Of a DNA stretch of 64,000 nucleotides, positions 18,168-25,632 are shown one piece after another (the first letter of the stretch is position 1; each line of letters opens with the position of its first letter). This DNA is from JAMXLO01 sp964427005 (lineage in GTDB: Bacteria > Pseudomonadota > Alphaproteobacteria > Acetobacterales > Acetobacteraceae). Below the pieces are notes generated by a model. It had not been told where the DNA came from, searched no databases, and saw only the letters and a program-made list of their open reading frames with translations. The translations under genes and the position numbers were made by a program. The stretch covers positions 13,744 to 77,743 of the forward strand of contig CAYRTL010000009.1 in assembly GCA_964427005.1 (NCBI GenBank), written 5' to 3'.

Positions 18168-18901
18168 GCCGCGAGCGCCCGCCCCATCTCGTGTGTCACC
18201 TGCGCGACCAGAGCAGCATAGGCCGGGTCCAGCCGTGCTTCCGCACCCGGCGCAAGCGGCGAGACAATCTCATGGTCGACGCGTCCCGGCCGTGGTGTCA
18301 TGAGAACGATGCGCCGTGCGAGGAAGGCCGCCTCATAGATTGAATGTGTCACGAACACCACGGTGCAGCGAAGTTCCTGCCAAAGCGACAGCAGGTCTTC
18401 CTGCAACTTGTGCCGGGTGAATTCGTCGAGGGCGGCAAACGGTTCGTCCATCAGCAGCAGGCGTGGCCGTGTGACCAGGGCGCGCGCGATCGATACGCGC
18501 ATACGCATCCCGCCGGAGAGTTGCCGCGGGCGCGCGTTGTCAAATCCTTCGAGGCCGACGCGATGCAGTGCGTCATACACCGGCTGCATCGCTTCGGCGC
18601 GCGCTACGCCGCGCAGGCGCAGCGGCAGAAACACATTCTCCGCAGCACTTGCCCATGGCAGAAGGGTGGCGTCCTGGAATACGAAGCCGATTTCGCCCGG
18701 CAAAGGCTTGTGGCCGGCGTCCCAGCTCAGTTCACCAGTGTCGGGCCGGTCCAGGCCGGCAATCAGCCGGAGCAGCGTGGATTTGCCGCAGCCCGATGGC
18801 CCGAGCAGCGCGACAAAATCGCCAGCGCTTATCGCCAGCGAAACATCGCGCAATGCCTCAACGGAACCGAAGCGACGGCCAATCTGGAACAGGCGGAGCA
18901 T
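18164..18901 (-). CDS. ABC transporter ATP-binding protein
   Basis: A 245-residue ATPase with Walker A GPSGCGKST, signature LSGGMRMR, Walker B LLLMDEPFAALD and the switch His in THSIYEA. It has the typical nitrate/sulfonate/taurine subfamily wording (FVFQDATLLPWASAAENVFLPL). ATG 18901 is given; an in-frame TTG two codons earlier is possible and neither has a good ribosome site. It lies 127 bases after the binding-protein gene, the space holding a palindromic repeat. Confidence 0.88.
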   Translation of the reverse strand: MLRLFQIGRRFGSVEALRDVSLAISAGDFVALLGPSGCGKSTLLRLIAGLDRPDTGELSWDAGHKPLPGEIGFVFQDATLLPWASAAENVFLPLRLRGVARAEAMQPVYDALHRVGLEGFDNARPRQLSGGMRMRVSIARALVTRPRLLLMDEPFAALDEFTRHKLQEDLLSLWQELRCTVVFVTHSIYEAAFLARRIVLMTPRPGRVDHEIVSPLAPGAEARLDPAYAALVAQVTHEMGRALAA

Positions 18902-18943
18902 GTTCAATTGTCATTGGAGTAGCAGTGGAGACCAGTTGTATTT

Positions 18944-18974
18944 CGTCATGCCGGGGCCAAGCCCCGCCATCACG
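18944..18974. repeat. Dispersed palindrome, single-hairpin copy
   Basis: A 31-base near-palindrome with CGGGG-CCAA-GCCCCG at the core and CGTCATG/CATCACG ends. It is a half-unit of the double-hairpin element seen at 43239, 52177 and 59227. It lies between the binding-protein and ATPase genes of the ABC operon, where it could stabilise or dampen the downstream message. Confidence 0.7.
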
Positions 18975-19028
18975 ATAGAACACGACGGCCATGACGTGGA
19001 AGCTCGCCACGCAGATGCGAGCGATACA

Positions 19029-20009
19029 CTACCTCTTCATCTCCATCCCCACGCGTTTGTCCACGAAGCGCAGCGTGTAGGCCTTCTTGACGTCCAGTCC
19101 CTTGGGATACACGCCAACATCCGACATCGAACGGTAGAACTCCGCCCAGCGCGCATCGGTCATCGCGCCGATGCCGAGTTTCAGCGCGTCGCCTGAATCA
19201 ACGATCCCTTGCGTCTTCATCACGTCGTGTCCGTACTTGATCAGTGCATCCGGCATCTCCGGGTTGTCCTGCTTGATCAGCTTGTTCGCCGGCGCAGGAT
19301 CGCCGTACAGGTACGAGTACCATCCTTCGATCGATGCATCGATGAACCGCTGCACCACCTCGGGCCTCTCCGTCACCATTTTGGTGCTGGTGGTGACGAT
19401 ATTGGCGTAGCCGGCATAACCTGCGTCAGCGAGCAGCAGCACCACCGGCTTGAAATGCGCCGCCTGTTCGATCGAGAACGGTTCCGATCCCAGATAGCCC
19501 TGCTGCACCAGCGTCTTGTCGGCGAGGAACGGCTGCATGTTGAACGTATAGGGGCGGATCTGCGAATCGCTGTATCGGTATTTGCCAGCCAGAAAGCGCC
19601 ACCAGCTTGCGCGCGTATCACCGCCAAGCAGTATTGGCTTGCCCTTCAAGGCGGCGAAGCTGTCGTTGCCCTGCCCGGGATGCGCGATCAGTACGGATGG
19701 GTCCTTCTGGAAAATTGCCGCGATCGCCACAAATGGCAGGTTCTGCTGCACGAACTCGATCGCGCGACCGCCGCCGAGGTTGAAATCGAGGCGGCCCGCC
19801 ATCATGAGCTGCATCTGGTTCACTTGCGGGCCGCCCTGACGGATGGTCACCTTCAATCCGCGCTTGGCGTACAGGCCGGTCGCCAGTGCTTGGTAGTAGC
19901 CGCCGTATTCCGCCTCGGCCACCCAATCCAGGCCGAAGCTGATCGCATCCTCCGCGCGTGCTGAGGCAGCGCTGATCAGCAGAACGAGCAGGAAGCCAAA
20001 TCGCCGCAT
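19029..20009 (-). CDS. ABC importer substrate-binding protein (NMT1/THI5-like)
   Basis: A 326-residue periplasmic binding protein. The first 21 residues (MRRFGFLLVLLISAASARAED) are a signal peptide. The segment FGLDWVAEAEYGGYYQALA, then GLYAKRGLKVTIRQGG, is typical of NMT1/THI5-type proteins that bind pyrimidines, sulfonates or similar. Start ATG 20009 was taken because it opens the signal peptide. First gene of the importer operon. The ligand is not determined. Confidence 0.86.
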   Translation of the reverse strand: MRRFGFLLVLLISAASARAEDAISFGLDWVAEAEYGGYYQALATGLYAKRGLKVTIRQGGPQVNQMQLMMAGRLDFNLGGGRAIEFVQQNLPFVAIAAIFQKDPSVLIAHPGQGNDSFAALKGKPILLGGDTRASWWRFLAGKYRYSDSQIRPYTFNMQPFLADKTLVQQGYLGSEPFSIEQAAHFKPVVLLLADAGYAGYANIVTTSTKMVTERPEVVQRFIDASIEGWYSYLYGDPAPANKLIKQDNPEMPDALIKYGHDVMKTQGIVDSGDALKLGIGAMTDARWAEFYRSMSDVGVYPKGLDVKKAYTLRFVDKRVGMEMKR

Positions 20010-20074
20010 GGGGGTCTCGATTCGCGCTGTGGAATGCCCATCCTGCACAATGACTGCGCAATCGGGGAGATGGC

Positions 20075-20410
20075 ATGGCTGAGCCACGCGTGAAGGCTGG
20101 CTTATGGGTGAAGATGGCGCTGCGCCTGGCGGATCAGAGCGGCATGCCCGGTGTCGTGCTGCGCAAGGGCGACGCCGATTCAGGCGGCGTTCTATTGGTG
20201 TTGCGGGGCCGCGAGGGCCTCACTGTGCTATCACAGGTTCGCGCGGCCGATGGTGCACTGGCGTGGATGCGTGGCACCGGCGCCGAACCAGTGGATCAGG
20301 AGGCGGTCGATGCCTATCTCACTCGGCAGATCAGGTTCGATCCTGACTTGTGGGTGCTCGAGTTTGACGCACCGGATCTGGTGCCGCCGTTCGAGGCGAG
20401 GCTGATATGA
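20075..20410 (+). CDS. DUF1491 family protein
   Basis: A 111-residue protein with the DUF1491 pattern: EPRVKAGLWVKMALRLAD, VVLRKGDADSGGVLLVL, WMRGTG and DPDLWVLEF. Members are confined largely to Alphaproteobacteria and are of unknown function. It diverges from the binding-protein gene, and its stop overlaps the ATG of the chagasin-like gene by 4 bases (ATGA), suggesting co-translation. Confidence 0.85.
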   Translation: MAEPRVKAGLWVKMALRLADQSGMPGVVLRKGDADSGGVLLVLRGREGLTVLSQVRAADGALAWMRGTGAEPVDQEAVDAYLTRQIRFDPDLWVLEFDAPDLVPPFEARLI

Positions 20411-20721
20411 TCATCGTGGACCAAACCAATTCCGGCCAGACGGTGGACCTGCCAGTTGGTCAGGTTATGGAGCTTCGCTTGGCCGAGAATCCGACGACGG
20501 GGTACCGCTGGAGCTTCACTGCCGATGGCACGCCAACTTGCGCCGTGCTGAACGACCGGTTCGACCGCCCTGGCGGGCCGCCCGGGCAAGGGGGTCAACA
20601 TACCTGGCAGATCAAGGGCGTCGCGGTGGGCAACTGCGACATATCCATGCAGTATCGCCGCAGCTTCGCACCAGACGCGGTTGCCGGTTCGTTCAACTTG
20701 CATGTGCGGGTCACGAAATAA
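20407..20721 (+). CDS. Chagasin/I42-family cysteine protease inhibitor
   Basis: A 104-residue protein with the loops that define chagasin-type inhibitors of papain-like proteases: NPTTGYRW near residue 30, a Gly-rich middle loop (GGPPGQGGQHTWQI), and an R-R-S-F loop near residue 80 in place of RPW. No signal peptide is visible, so it is probably cytoplasmic. It converges with a papain-like protease gene only 39 bases away, a natural target. Confidence 0.82.
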   Translation: MIIVDQTNSGQTVDLPVGQVMELRLAENPTTGYRWSFTADGTPTCAVLNDRFDRPGGPPGQGGQHTWQIKGVAVGNCDISMQYRRSFAPDAVAGSFNLHVRVTK

Positions 20722-20722
20722 G

Positions 20723-20751
20723 GGACCCGCGGACAGCATGCCCGCGGGTCC
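20723..20751. terminator. Bidirectional hairpin terminator
   Basis: Bases 20723-20732 (GGACCCGCGG) and 20742-20751 (CCGCGGGTCC) form a perfect 10-bp stem with a 9-base loop. It lies exactly between the convergent chagasin-like and C1 peptidase genes. No long T-run follows on either strand, so efficiency is uncertain. Confidence 0.7.
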
Positions 20752-20760
20752 GCTCTTGGG

Positions 20761-21549
20761 TCAGCCCTGGACCAGGCGGATGGTCCAGAAGTCGGCTGCG
20801 AGACTGCGGTCCGTGAGGTAGGCATACGGCATGGTGAAGTAGCCCTGCATGCCCCATCCTGTGCCCCAGGAGTTTCGCACGATGAAGCGCTGCTGGCTGT
20901 CATCGTAGCCGACCGCCATGACCGCGTGACCGCCCAGCACGCCCTCGCCGGCGGCAGGCATCGGGACCACGCCAGTGTTGGCCACCGCCTGGCTTTCGAA
21001 GCTGTCGTAGACGGTAAAACCGAACACGAAGGGATAGCCCGACGCGAGGCATCCCTTCATCTGGCTGAGACTCTGCGCCAGACGGCTGTAGCTGACGGCG
21101 CGGTCCTTCAGTGCATCCGAATATGCTGCTGCCGGTGGCTTCTGCGCGAACTTCGTGATGTCGTAAGGCCAGTCGGTTTCCGGTGGAACACCCAGATGGG
21201 ATACCACCTTGATGCCATCGCGGATCTGGGCGCCGCTGTCGGTACCGACCGTGCCTTCGATCACGCGCTCGCCGTAGTAGATGAAGAGCCGCGATGGGAT
21301 GAAGTCGGGCGAGAGTTGCTGCTTTTCGCGCTCGAATTGCACTGCGCCTGCGATCGCATTGCCAGTGCAACTGCCCAACTGGCCCTGGTCATAGACCGGC
21401 GGGCAATGGGGGCGCAGGTCCACCGTCGGCGGAAGGTTCGCCATCAGGGTTACCGGCGCAGCATACAGGTGATCTCGCGCATCAGGCAGGTCAGGCACCC
21501 ATCCGTAGCGCTTGATCGAGTGAACGCGAATATCCTTCTTGACGACCAT
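20761..21549 (-). CDS. C1 family (papain-like) cysteine peptidase
   Basis: A 262-residue peptidase with all three catalytic segments: QGQLGSCTGNA (Cys near 61), GGHAVMAVGYD (His near 207) and RNSWGTGWG (Asn near 225). The start RYGWVPDLPDARDHLY is typical of bacterial C1 peptidases without a long propeptide. No signal peptide is seen. A strong GGA-rich ribosome site precedes ATG 21549. It converges with the chagasin-like inhibitor gene and shares a divergent upstream region, with a CRP-type palindrome, with the MaoC gene. Confidence 0.88.
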   Translation of the reverse strand: MVVKKDIRVHSIKRYGWVPDLPDARDHLYAAPVTLMANLPPTVDLRPHCPPVYDQGQLGSCTGNAIAGAVQFEREKQQLSPDFIPSRLFIYYGERVIEGTVGTDSGAQIRDGIKVVSHLGVPPETDWPYDITKFAQKPPAAAYSDALKDRAVSYSRLAQSLSQMKGCLASGYPFVFGFTVYDSFESQAVANTGVVPMPAAGEGVLGGHAVMAVGYDDSQQRFIVRNSWGTGWGMQGYFTMPYAYLTDRSLAADFWTIRLVQG

Positions 21550-21657
21550 AAGGTTGTCCTCCGTTCTTACTCGTTGGTGTCGTCAGCCGAAGACGAGAAG
21601 CGACGGCCGCAAACGGGCTGTCACGCAGGAAGATTAGTCCGCTCCGATGGCGGCCGA

Positions 21658-21673
21658 TGTGACAAATATCACA
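21658..21673. promoter_or_regulatory. CRP/FNR-type operator palindrome
   Basis: TGTGACAAATATCACA is an exact TGTGA-N6-TCACA match to the CRP consensus and extends to ATGTGA/TCACAT. It lies 109 bases upstream of the C1 peptidase start and 101 upstream of the MaoC start, in the divergent intergenic region. The regulator is not in the window; a CRP-family protein binding here is inference. Confidence 0.6.
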
Positions 21674-21773
21674 TGTGCATCCGCACCGTGAGAACATTCG
21701 ACGGTGGTCCGTGACTTCGGCGCTATCGAATGCTTCAGTGTCGGCCGAAGGTCACGTTGAGGGAGGTGTCATC

Positions 21774-22232
21774 ATGGCGGGCCTGTATTTCGAGGACTTC
21801 CACGAAGGTCAGGTGTTTGATCATGCGCTGAGCCGAACCGTTACCGAAATGGACAACGTGTTGTTCAGCACGCTGACGCTGAACCCTCAACCGCTGCACC
21901 TCGACGAAGAATTCGCCAAGACCACCGAATTCGGCCAGCGTATTGTCAACTCGCTGTTTACGCTGGGCTTGATGATTGGGATGACCGTCGGCGATACGAC
22001 GCTTGGGACCACCATCGCCAATCTCGGCATGAACAAGGTGGAGTTCCCCAAGCCCGTGTTCCACGGCGACACGATTCGCGCCCGCACGATTGTGCGTTCG
22101 CTCCGCGCGTCACGCTCACGGCCGGAAGCCGGCGTGGTTGAGTTTGAACACCAGGCATTCAATCAGCGCGGCGAGATGGTCGCAACCTGCCTGCGCGCAG
22201 CATTCATGAAACGCCGGCCTGCTGCGAAATGA
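21774..22232 (+). CDS. MaoC family (R)-specific hydratase
   Basis: A 152-residue hot-dog-fold protein of the MaoC type with the hydratase motif LNPQPLHLDEEFA (N-P-x-x-H), GQRIVNSLFTLGL and FPKPVFHGDTIRA. These hydrate enoyl-CoA or mesaconyl-CoA type substrates. ATG 21774 follows GAGGGAGG. A perfect hairpin follows the stop. Physiological substrate unknown. Confidence 0.85.
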   Translation: MAGLYFEDFHEGQVFDHALSRTVTEMDNVLFSTLTLNPQPLHLDEEFAKTTEFGQRIVNSLFTLGLMIGMTVGDTTLGTTIANLGMNKVEFPKPVFHGDTIRARTIVRSLRASRSRPEAGVVEFEHQAFNQRGEMVATCLRAAFMKRRPAAK

Positions 22233-22234
22233 GG

Positions 22235-22264
22235 AAGGCTCCGGAAGTTGCCCTCCGGAGCCTT
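22235..22264 (+). terminator. Hairpin terminator after MaoC gene
   Basis: AAGGCTCCGGA (22235-22245) and TCCGGAGCCTT (22254-22264) make a perfect 11-bp stem with an 8-base loop, starting 2 bases after the stop codon of the MaoC gene. Confidence 0.75.
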
Positions 22265-22300
22265 CGGCATTGTCTGCGGGCGTCGTTGCCCAGTTGGTGG

Positions 22301-22369
22301 CTAGACGGCGACGCGAGCGTCGGAGATCCAGGCCACGGCAAACGGCGCCACGATGAGACAATGAGACAC
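22301..22369 (-). CDS. Tiny ORF with extended Shine-Dalgarno
   Basis: A 22-codon frame with GTG start at 22369 and TAG at 22301-22303, encoding a hydrophobic peptide (begins MSHCLIVAPFAV, ends SDARVAV). Its ribosome site AAAGGAGGTGATCC is complementary to essentially the whole 16S 3' tail, and the AGGAGG core ends 7 bases before GTG. An in-frame ATG at 22387 lies inside the site. It diverges from the deacylase gene. Translation seems likely; function unknown. Confidence 0.45.
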   Translation of the reverse strand: MSHCLIVAPFAVAWISDARVAV

Positions 22370-22453
22370 TGGATCACCTCCTTTCATGTTGTTGCTGACT
22401 GAGGCCAATATGGAGGAGCGGCTGCCGTGCCGCAAGTCCATTGGGAGGGTTTG

Positions 22454-23470
22454 ATGGCCGGGACCAGCCGAAGCCGCATCGTCGCCGAGGTCGATTTCGA
22501 CAAGAATGGCCGCCAGCACGGCTTTCTAAGGCTGTTTCACTCGGTGCACAGCTCCGCTTACGGCTTCATCCCGATTCCAATCGTGGTCCTGAAGAACGGA
22601 AATGGCCCGACAGCATTGCTGGTCTCGGGCACCCACGGCGACGAATACGAGGGTCAAGTCGCCCTGTGCAACCTGGTAAAAACCCTCGACCCCGCGCGCA
22701 TCCATGGTCGGGTGATCGTGCTGCCCGCCGCCAACTTCCCCGCGGCGCTGGCCGGCAGGCGCACGTCGCCCGTCGATGAAGGGAACCTCAACCGCCTGTT
22801 TCCCGGCGATCCGGATGGAACGGCGACGCAGCAGATCGCCTATCACATCGAGCATGAGCTCGTACCGATGGCCGATCTGGTCTGCGATCTGCACTCAGGC
22901 GGTTCGTCGTTGATGTATGTCCCGTCGGCTTTGTTCGGCAACTGGCGGCGGGACGGCAGCACAGCACGCGGAGTAGAGGCGCTGAAGGCGTTCGGCGCAC
23001 CCATCGCCTATGTTGCGGAGGAGAGCCAGGGCGGCAGCCGTACGCTTTCCGGCGGTGCATCACGCCATGGCATCATCGCTATCGGCACCGAGGCCGGTGG
23101 ATCGGGTCACGTCACGCGCAGCGCTCTGCACATGGTTGAGCGTGGCGTGAACAACATGCTGGTGCATCTGGGCGTACTGCCGGACAGCGCCCGCATCGTC
23201 CCCGACCAGCCAACGCGAATGCTGGAGGTGGGCGGCGCCGACTACTTCGTGTATGCACCGGAGAACGGATTATTCGAACCGCTGGTTGAGCTTGGTGACA
23301 TGGTGCGCGCGGGCCAGCCCGCGGCGCGAATCCACCAACCCGAGACGCCATGGGCCGAGCCGATTGTCGCGCATTTCGCGCACGACGGATTCGTCTTGTG
23401 CAAGCGGATACCCGGGCGGACGGTGCGCGGCGATTGCCTGTTCCATCTGGGGACGGATATCGATTTGTAA
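22454..23470 (+). CDS. AstE/AspA family zinc deacylase, DoeB-like
   Basis: A 338-residue zinc-dependent amidohydrolase of the succinylglutamate desuccinylase/aspartoacylase family. Zinc ligands are visible in SGTHGDEYEGQ (His, Glu) and CDLHSGG (His), with the later catalytic region IGTEAGGSG. The C-terminal part (FEPLVELGDMVRAGQ) is biotinyl-like, as in N-acetyl-diaminobutyrate deacetylase DoeB and relatives. Start ATG 22454 has GGGAGG; a GTG at 22427 is less likely. The N-acyl amino acid substrate is inference. Confidence 0.83.
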   Translation: MAGTSRSRIVAEVDFDKNGRQHGFLRLFHSVHSSAYGFIPIPIVVLKNGNGPTALLVSGTHGDEYEGQVALCNLVKTLDPARIHGRVIVLPAANFPAALAGRRTSPVDEGNLNRLFPGDPDGTATQQIAYHIEHELVPMADLVCDLHSGGSSLMYVPSALFGNWRRDGSTARGVEALKAFGAPIAYVAEESQGGSRTLSGGASRHGIIAIGTEAGGSGHVTRSALHMVERGVNNMLVHLGVLPDSARIVPDQPTRMLEVGGADYFVYAPENGLFEPLVELGDMVRAGQPAARIHQPETPWAEPIVAHFAHDGFVLCKRIPGRTVRGDCLFHLGTDIDL

Positions 23471-23570
23471 CCCCGAACCCACCTAAGGTCATGGCCGGGC
23501 TCAAGGGCGACCACGACGGTGGTGGTGGCTGTCTTTATGTCTTCGTGGTGAATTATCTCTTCGTCGTGAA

Positions 23571-24269
23571 TTATTCGGGGTAAATCATCTTTCGCGTGAC
23601 GCCGCCGTCCACGATGAACTCGGCGCCTGTAATGAAGCCGCTTTCTTCTCCGACCAGAAATGACACCAGCGCAGCGATGTCTTCAGGCCTGCCGACGCGG
23701 CCTGCCGGGTGAAATGCGTGATCTTCGGGCCGCGGTGGATCGCCTTTCGTGTAGATCCAGCCAGGACTGATGCAGTTCACGCGAACATCCGGTCCAAGGC
23801 TGATCGATAGCGCGTGCGTCAATGCCACGAGGCCGCCCTTCGACGCGGAATAGGCCTCGGTGTTTGCTTCCGACATATGGGCACGCGTCGATGCAATCGT
23901 CACGATGGAACCATGCGCGGCGCGCAGCATCGGTTCGCCTGCACGCGCAAGCAGGAAGGTGCTGGTAAGATTGGTGCCGATGACCTGGTACCACTCCGGG
24001 AGCGTCAGCTTTGCAATCGGCTTGCGGATATTGATGCCCGCATTACAGACCAGCGCATCGAGACTCGGTTCACTTGCAATCAGCGCCGCCACCGCGGTTT
24101 CATCCGCCACGTCGCACGCCACGTAGCGTGCACCGGACGGCGCCGAACCGGATGGATCGCGATCGGCCACCACCACACGCCAACCGTCGCGCACCAGCCG
24201 CTGCGCAATGGCCGCGCCAATCCCGTGCGCACCTCCGGTCACCAGCGCGACCTTCACAGGTCGATCCAT
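23571..24269 (-). CDS. SDR family oxidoreductase
   Basis: A 232-residue classical short-chain dehydrogenase with the cofactor motif TGGAHGIG, NAGI, the catalytic S (TIASTRAH) and Y-S-A-S-K, and the C-terminal ITGAEFIVDGG. Its start overlaps the end of the metallophosphatase gene by 16 bases, so it is probably last in the helicase-pdeM-phosphatase transcript. Substrate unknown. Confidence 0.88.
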   Translation of the reverse strand: MDRPVKVALVTGGAHGIGAAIAQRLVRDGWRVVVADRDPSGSAPSGARYVACDVADETAVAALIASEPSLDALVCNAGINIRKPIAKLTLPEWYQVIGTNLTSTFLLARAGEPMLRAAHGSIVTIASTRAHMSEANTEAYSASKGGLVALTHALSISLGPDVRVNCISPGWIYTKGDPPRPEDHAFHPAGRVGRPEDIAALVSFLVGEESGFITGAEFIVDGGVTRKMIYPE

Positions 24270-24931
24270 GACAGATGCCCTCCCTTCCCGGCACCGGTGT
24301 CGAGGAAGACCGCCGAACCACCCGCTGCGCCTCGCCGAATGTAAGGACGACCATCGGTGCTGCGCCGATCATGACCGCAATACACGGTCACGCCGGCAGG
24401 AATGCGATCCACCCAGCGCAGGCTTCGCTCGGGATAGCCGTCTGGCTGAATGCGTCCTGTCGGTTCGCCATACAGCGCCCTGGCCAGCACGCCATGCGCG
24501 CGCTGCAGGCCATGTTCAGGAGGAGGGCTCTCCAGCATGGCCGTGTGGAAGCCACCATGCACGAACAAAGCTCCTTCGCGTTGCAGCCACGCCGGAGCGG
24601 CTGCGACCTCGGCTACGACGCGGTGACGCAAGTCGGCGTCGAGCTGGGCGAGCGTTGCATCCAGTGTCGCCTCATTCCGCACCGGCTGGCCGGCGAGGAA
24701 GCGGGCCAGCTTGAGATCGTGATTGCCCAGAAGGAACAGCCCGCGGCCCTCATCGATCAGGCGGAACATGATGCGCAGCGCACCGGCGTTGTCCGGCCCA
24801 TAGTCCGTCAGGTCACCCAACTGCACGACGAACCGGTCGGTGGCGGCGGCATAGGCGAAGGCGACAGCATCGCCGTGCACGTCACCCACCACCCGGATGG
24901 GTGCGTCGTGTGGAAGGGATCGGACAGCCAT
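24254..24931 (-). CDS. Metallophosphoesterase (PP1/ApaH-like)
   Basis: A 225-residue calcineurin-type phosphoesterase with the four metal motifs in order: GDVHGD, GDLTDYGPD, GNHD and HGGF, ending with a GH motif (YCGHD) and LDTGAGKGGHL as in bacterial Ser/Thr or Ap4A phosphatases. Start ATG 24931 was chosen since upstream codons read through pdeM in another frame. It follows pdeM by 23 bases. Confidence 0.85.
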   Translation of the reverse strand: MAVRSLPHDAPIRVVGDVHGDAVAFAYAAATDRFVVQLGDLTDYGPDNAGALRIMFRLIDEGRGLFLLGNHDLKLARFLAGQPVRNEATLDATLAQLDADLRHRVVAEVAAAPAWLQREGALFVHGGFHTAMLESPPPEHGLQRAHGVLARALYGEPTGRIQPDGYPERSLRWVDRIPAGVTVYCGHDRRSTDGRPYIRRGAAGGSAVFLDTGAGKGGHLSWIDL

Positions 24932-24954
24932 GTCATCGGCAGCCTGAGGCCAGG

Positions 24955-25632
24955 TCAACCGGAGCGCAATGTACCCAACGCGAAACTGAACAGGCGCTCC
25001 TTGCCGAGCAGGAAGACACGGCCGCCGCGCGGGAACAGGCGCGAGATGGCGGGATCGCGCACGTCCAGTCCGCCCGTGTAGGCGCCGAACGCCGGCATCA
25101 CGAGGCGCCGCGTATCGGTCACGAAGCAAGGGCGGCTGACCCTTCCGCCTCGGGCCGGAACCGCAGCCTTCGGGTGGTGGTGGCCGGAAATTTCGCCCTC
25201 CGCGCCATGGGCGGCCTGATGGCGGAACACCAGCGATGGCGTAGCGAAGACCTCCACCCACTCGCCACCAAGGCCACGCGGCGGCGAGGGATCGTGATTG
25301 CCCTGGACCCAGATAAAGCGGTGCGCCTCGATCATCGCTCGGAGCCGAGACACTTCGCCAGCGGGGAGGCGGTGCGAGCCTTGGCGATCGTGGAAGCTGT
25401 CGCCGAGCGCAAGCACGACACGAGGCTGGTAACGGCGGAGCAGCAGCGTCAGGCGATCCAGCGTCGTGTGCGTGTCCCACGGCGGTAGGAGTTGGCCGTG
25501 CCGCGCATACGAGGAGCCTTTCTCCAGGTGCAGATCGGAGACCACGAGCATAGCGGCCGCTGGCCAGAACAACGCGCCCGTGGGATCCAGCATCAGCCGC
25601 TCGCCGGCAAGATGGATCGGGGCGGCGGTCAC
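24955..25632 (-). CDS. pdeM: Ligase-associated DNA damage response endonuclease PdeM
   Basis: A 225-residue metallophosphoesterase with SDLHLEKGSSYARHGQ, LGDSFHD, QGNHD and the GHHHPKA motif, the exact wording of the PdeM family. It is a nuclease component of the ligase-associated DNA-repair set. Its ATG overlaps the helicase stop by 4 bases, as usual for this pair. Confidence 0.9.
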   Translation of the reverse strand: MTAAPIHLAGERLMLDPTGALFWPAAAMLVVSDLHLEKGSSYARHGQLLPPWDTHTTLDRLTLLLRRYQPRVVLALGDSFHDRQGSHRLPAGEVSRLRAMIEAHRFIWVQGNHDPSPPRGLGGEWVEVFATPSLVFRHQAAHGAEGEISGHHHPKAAVPARGGRVSRPCFVTDTRRLVMPAFGAYTGGLDVRDPAISRLFPRGGRVFLLGKERLFSFALGTLRSG

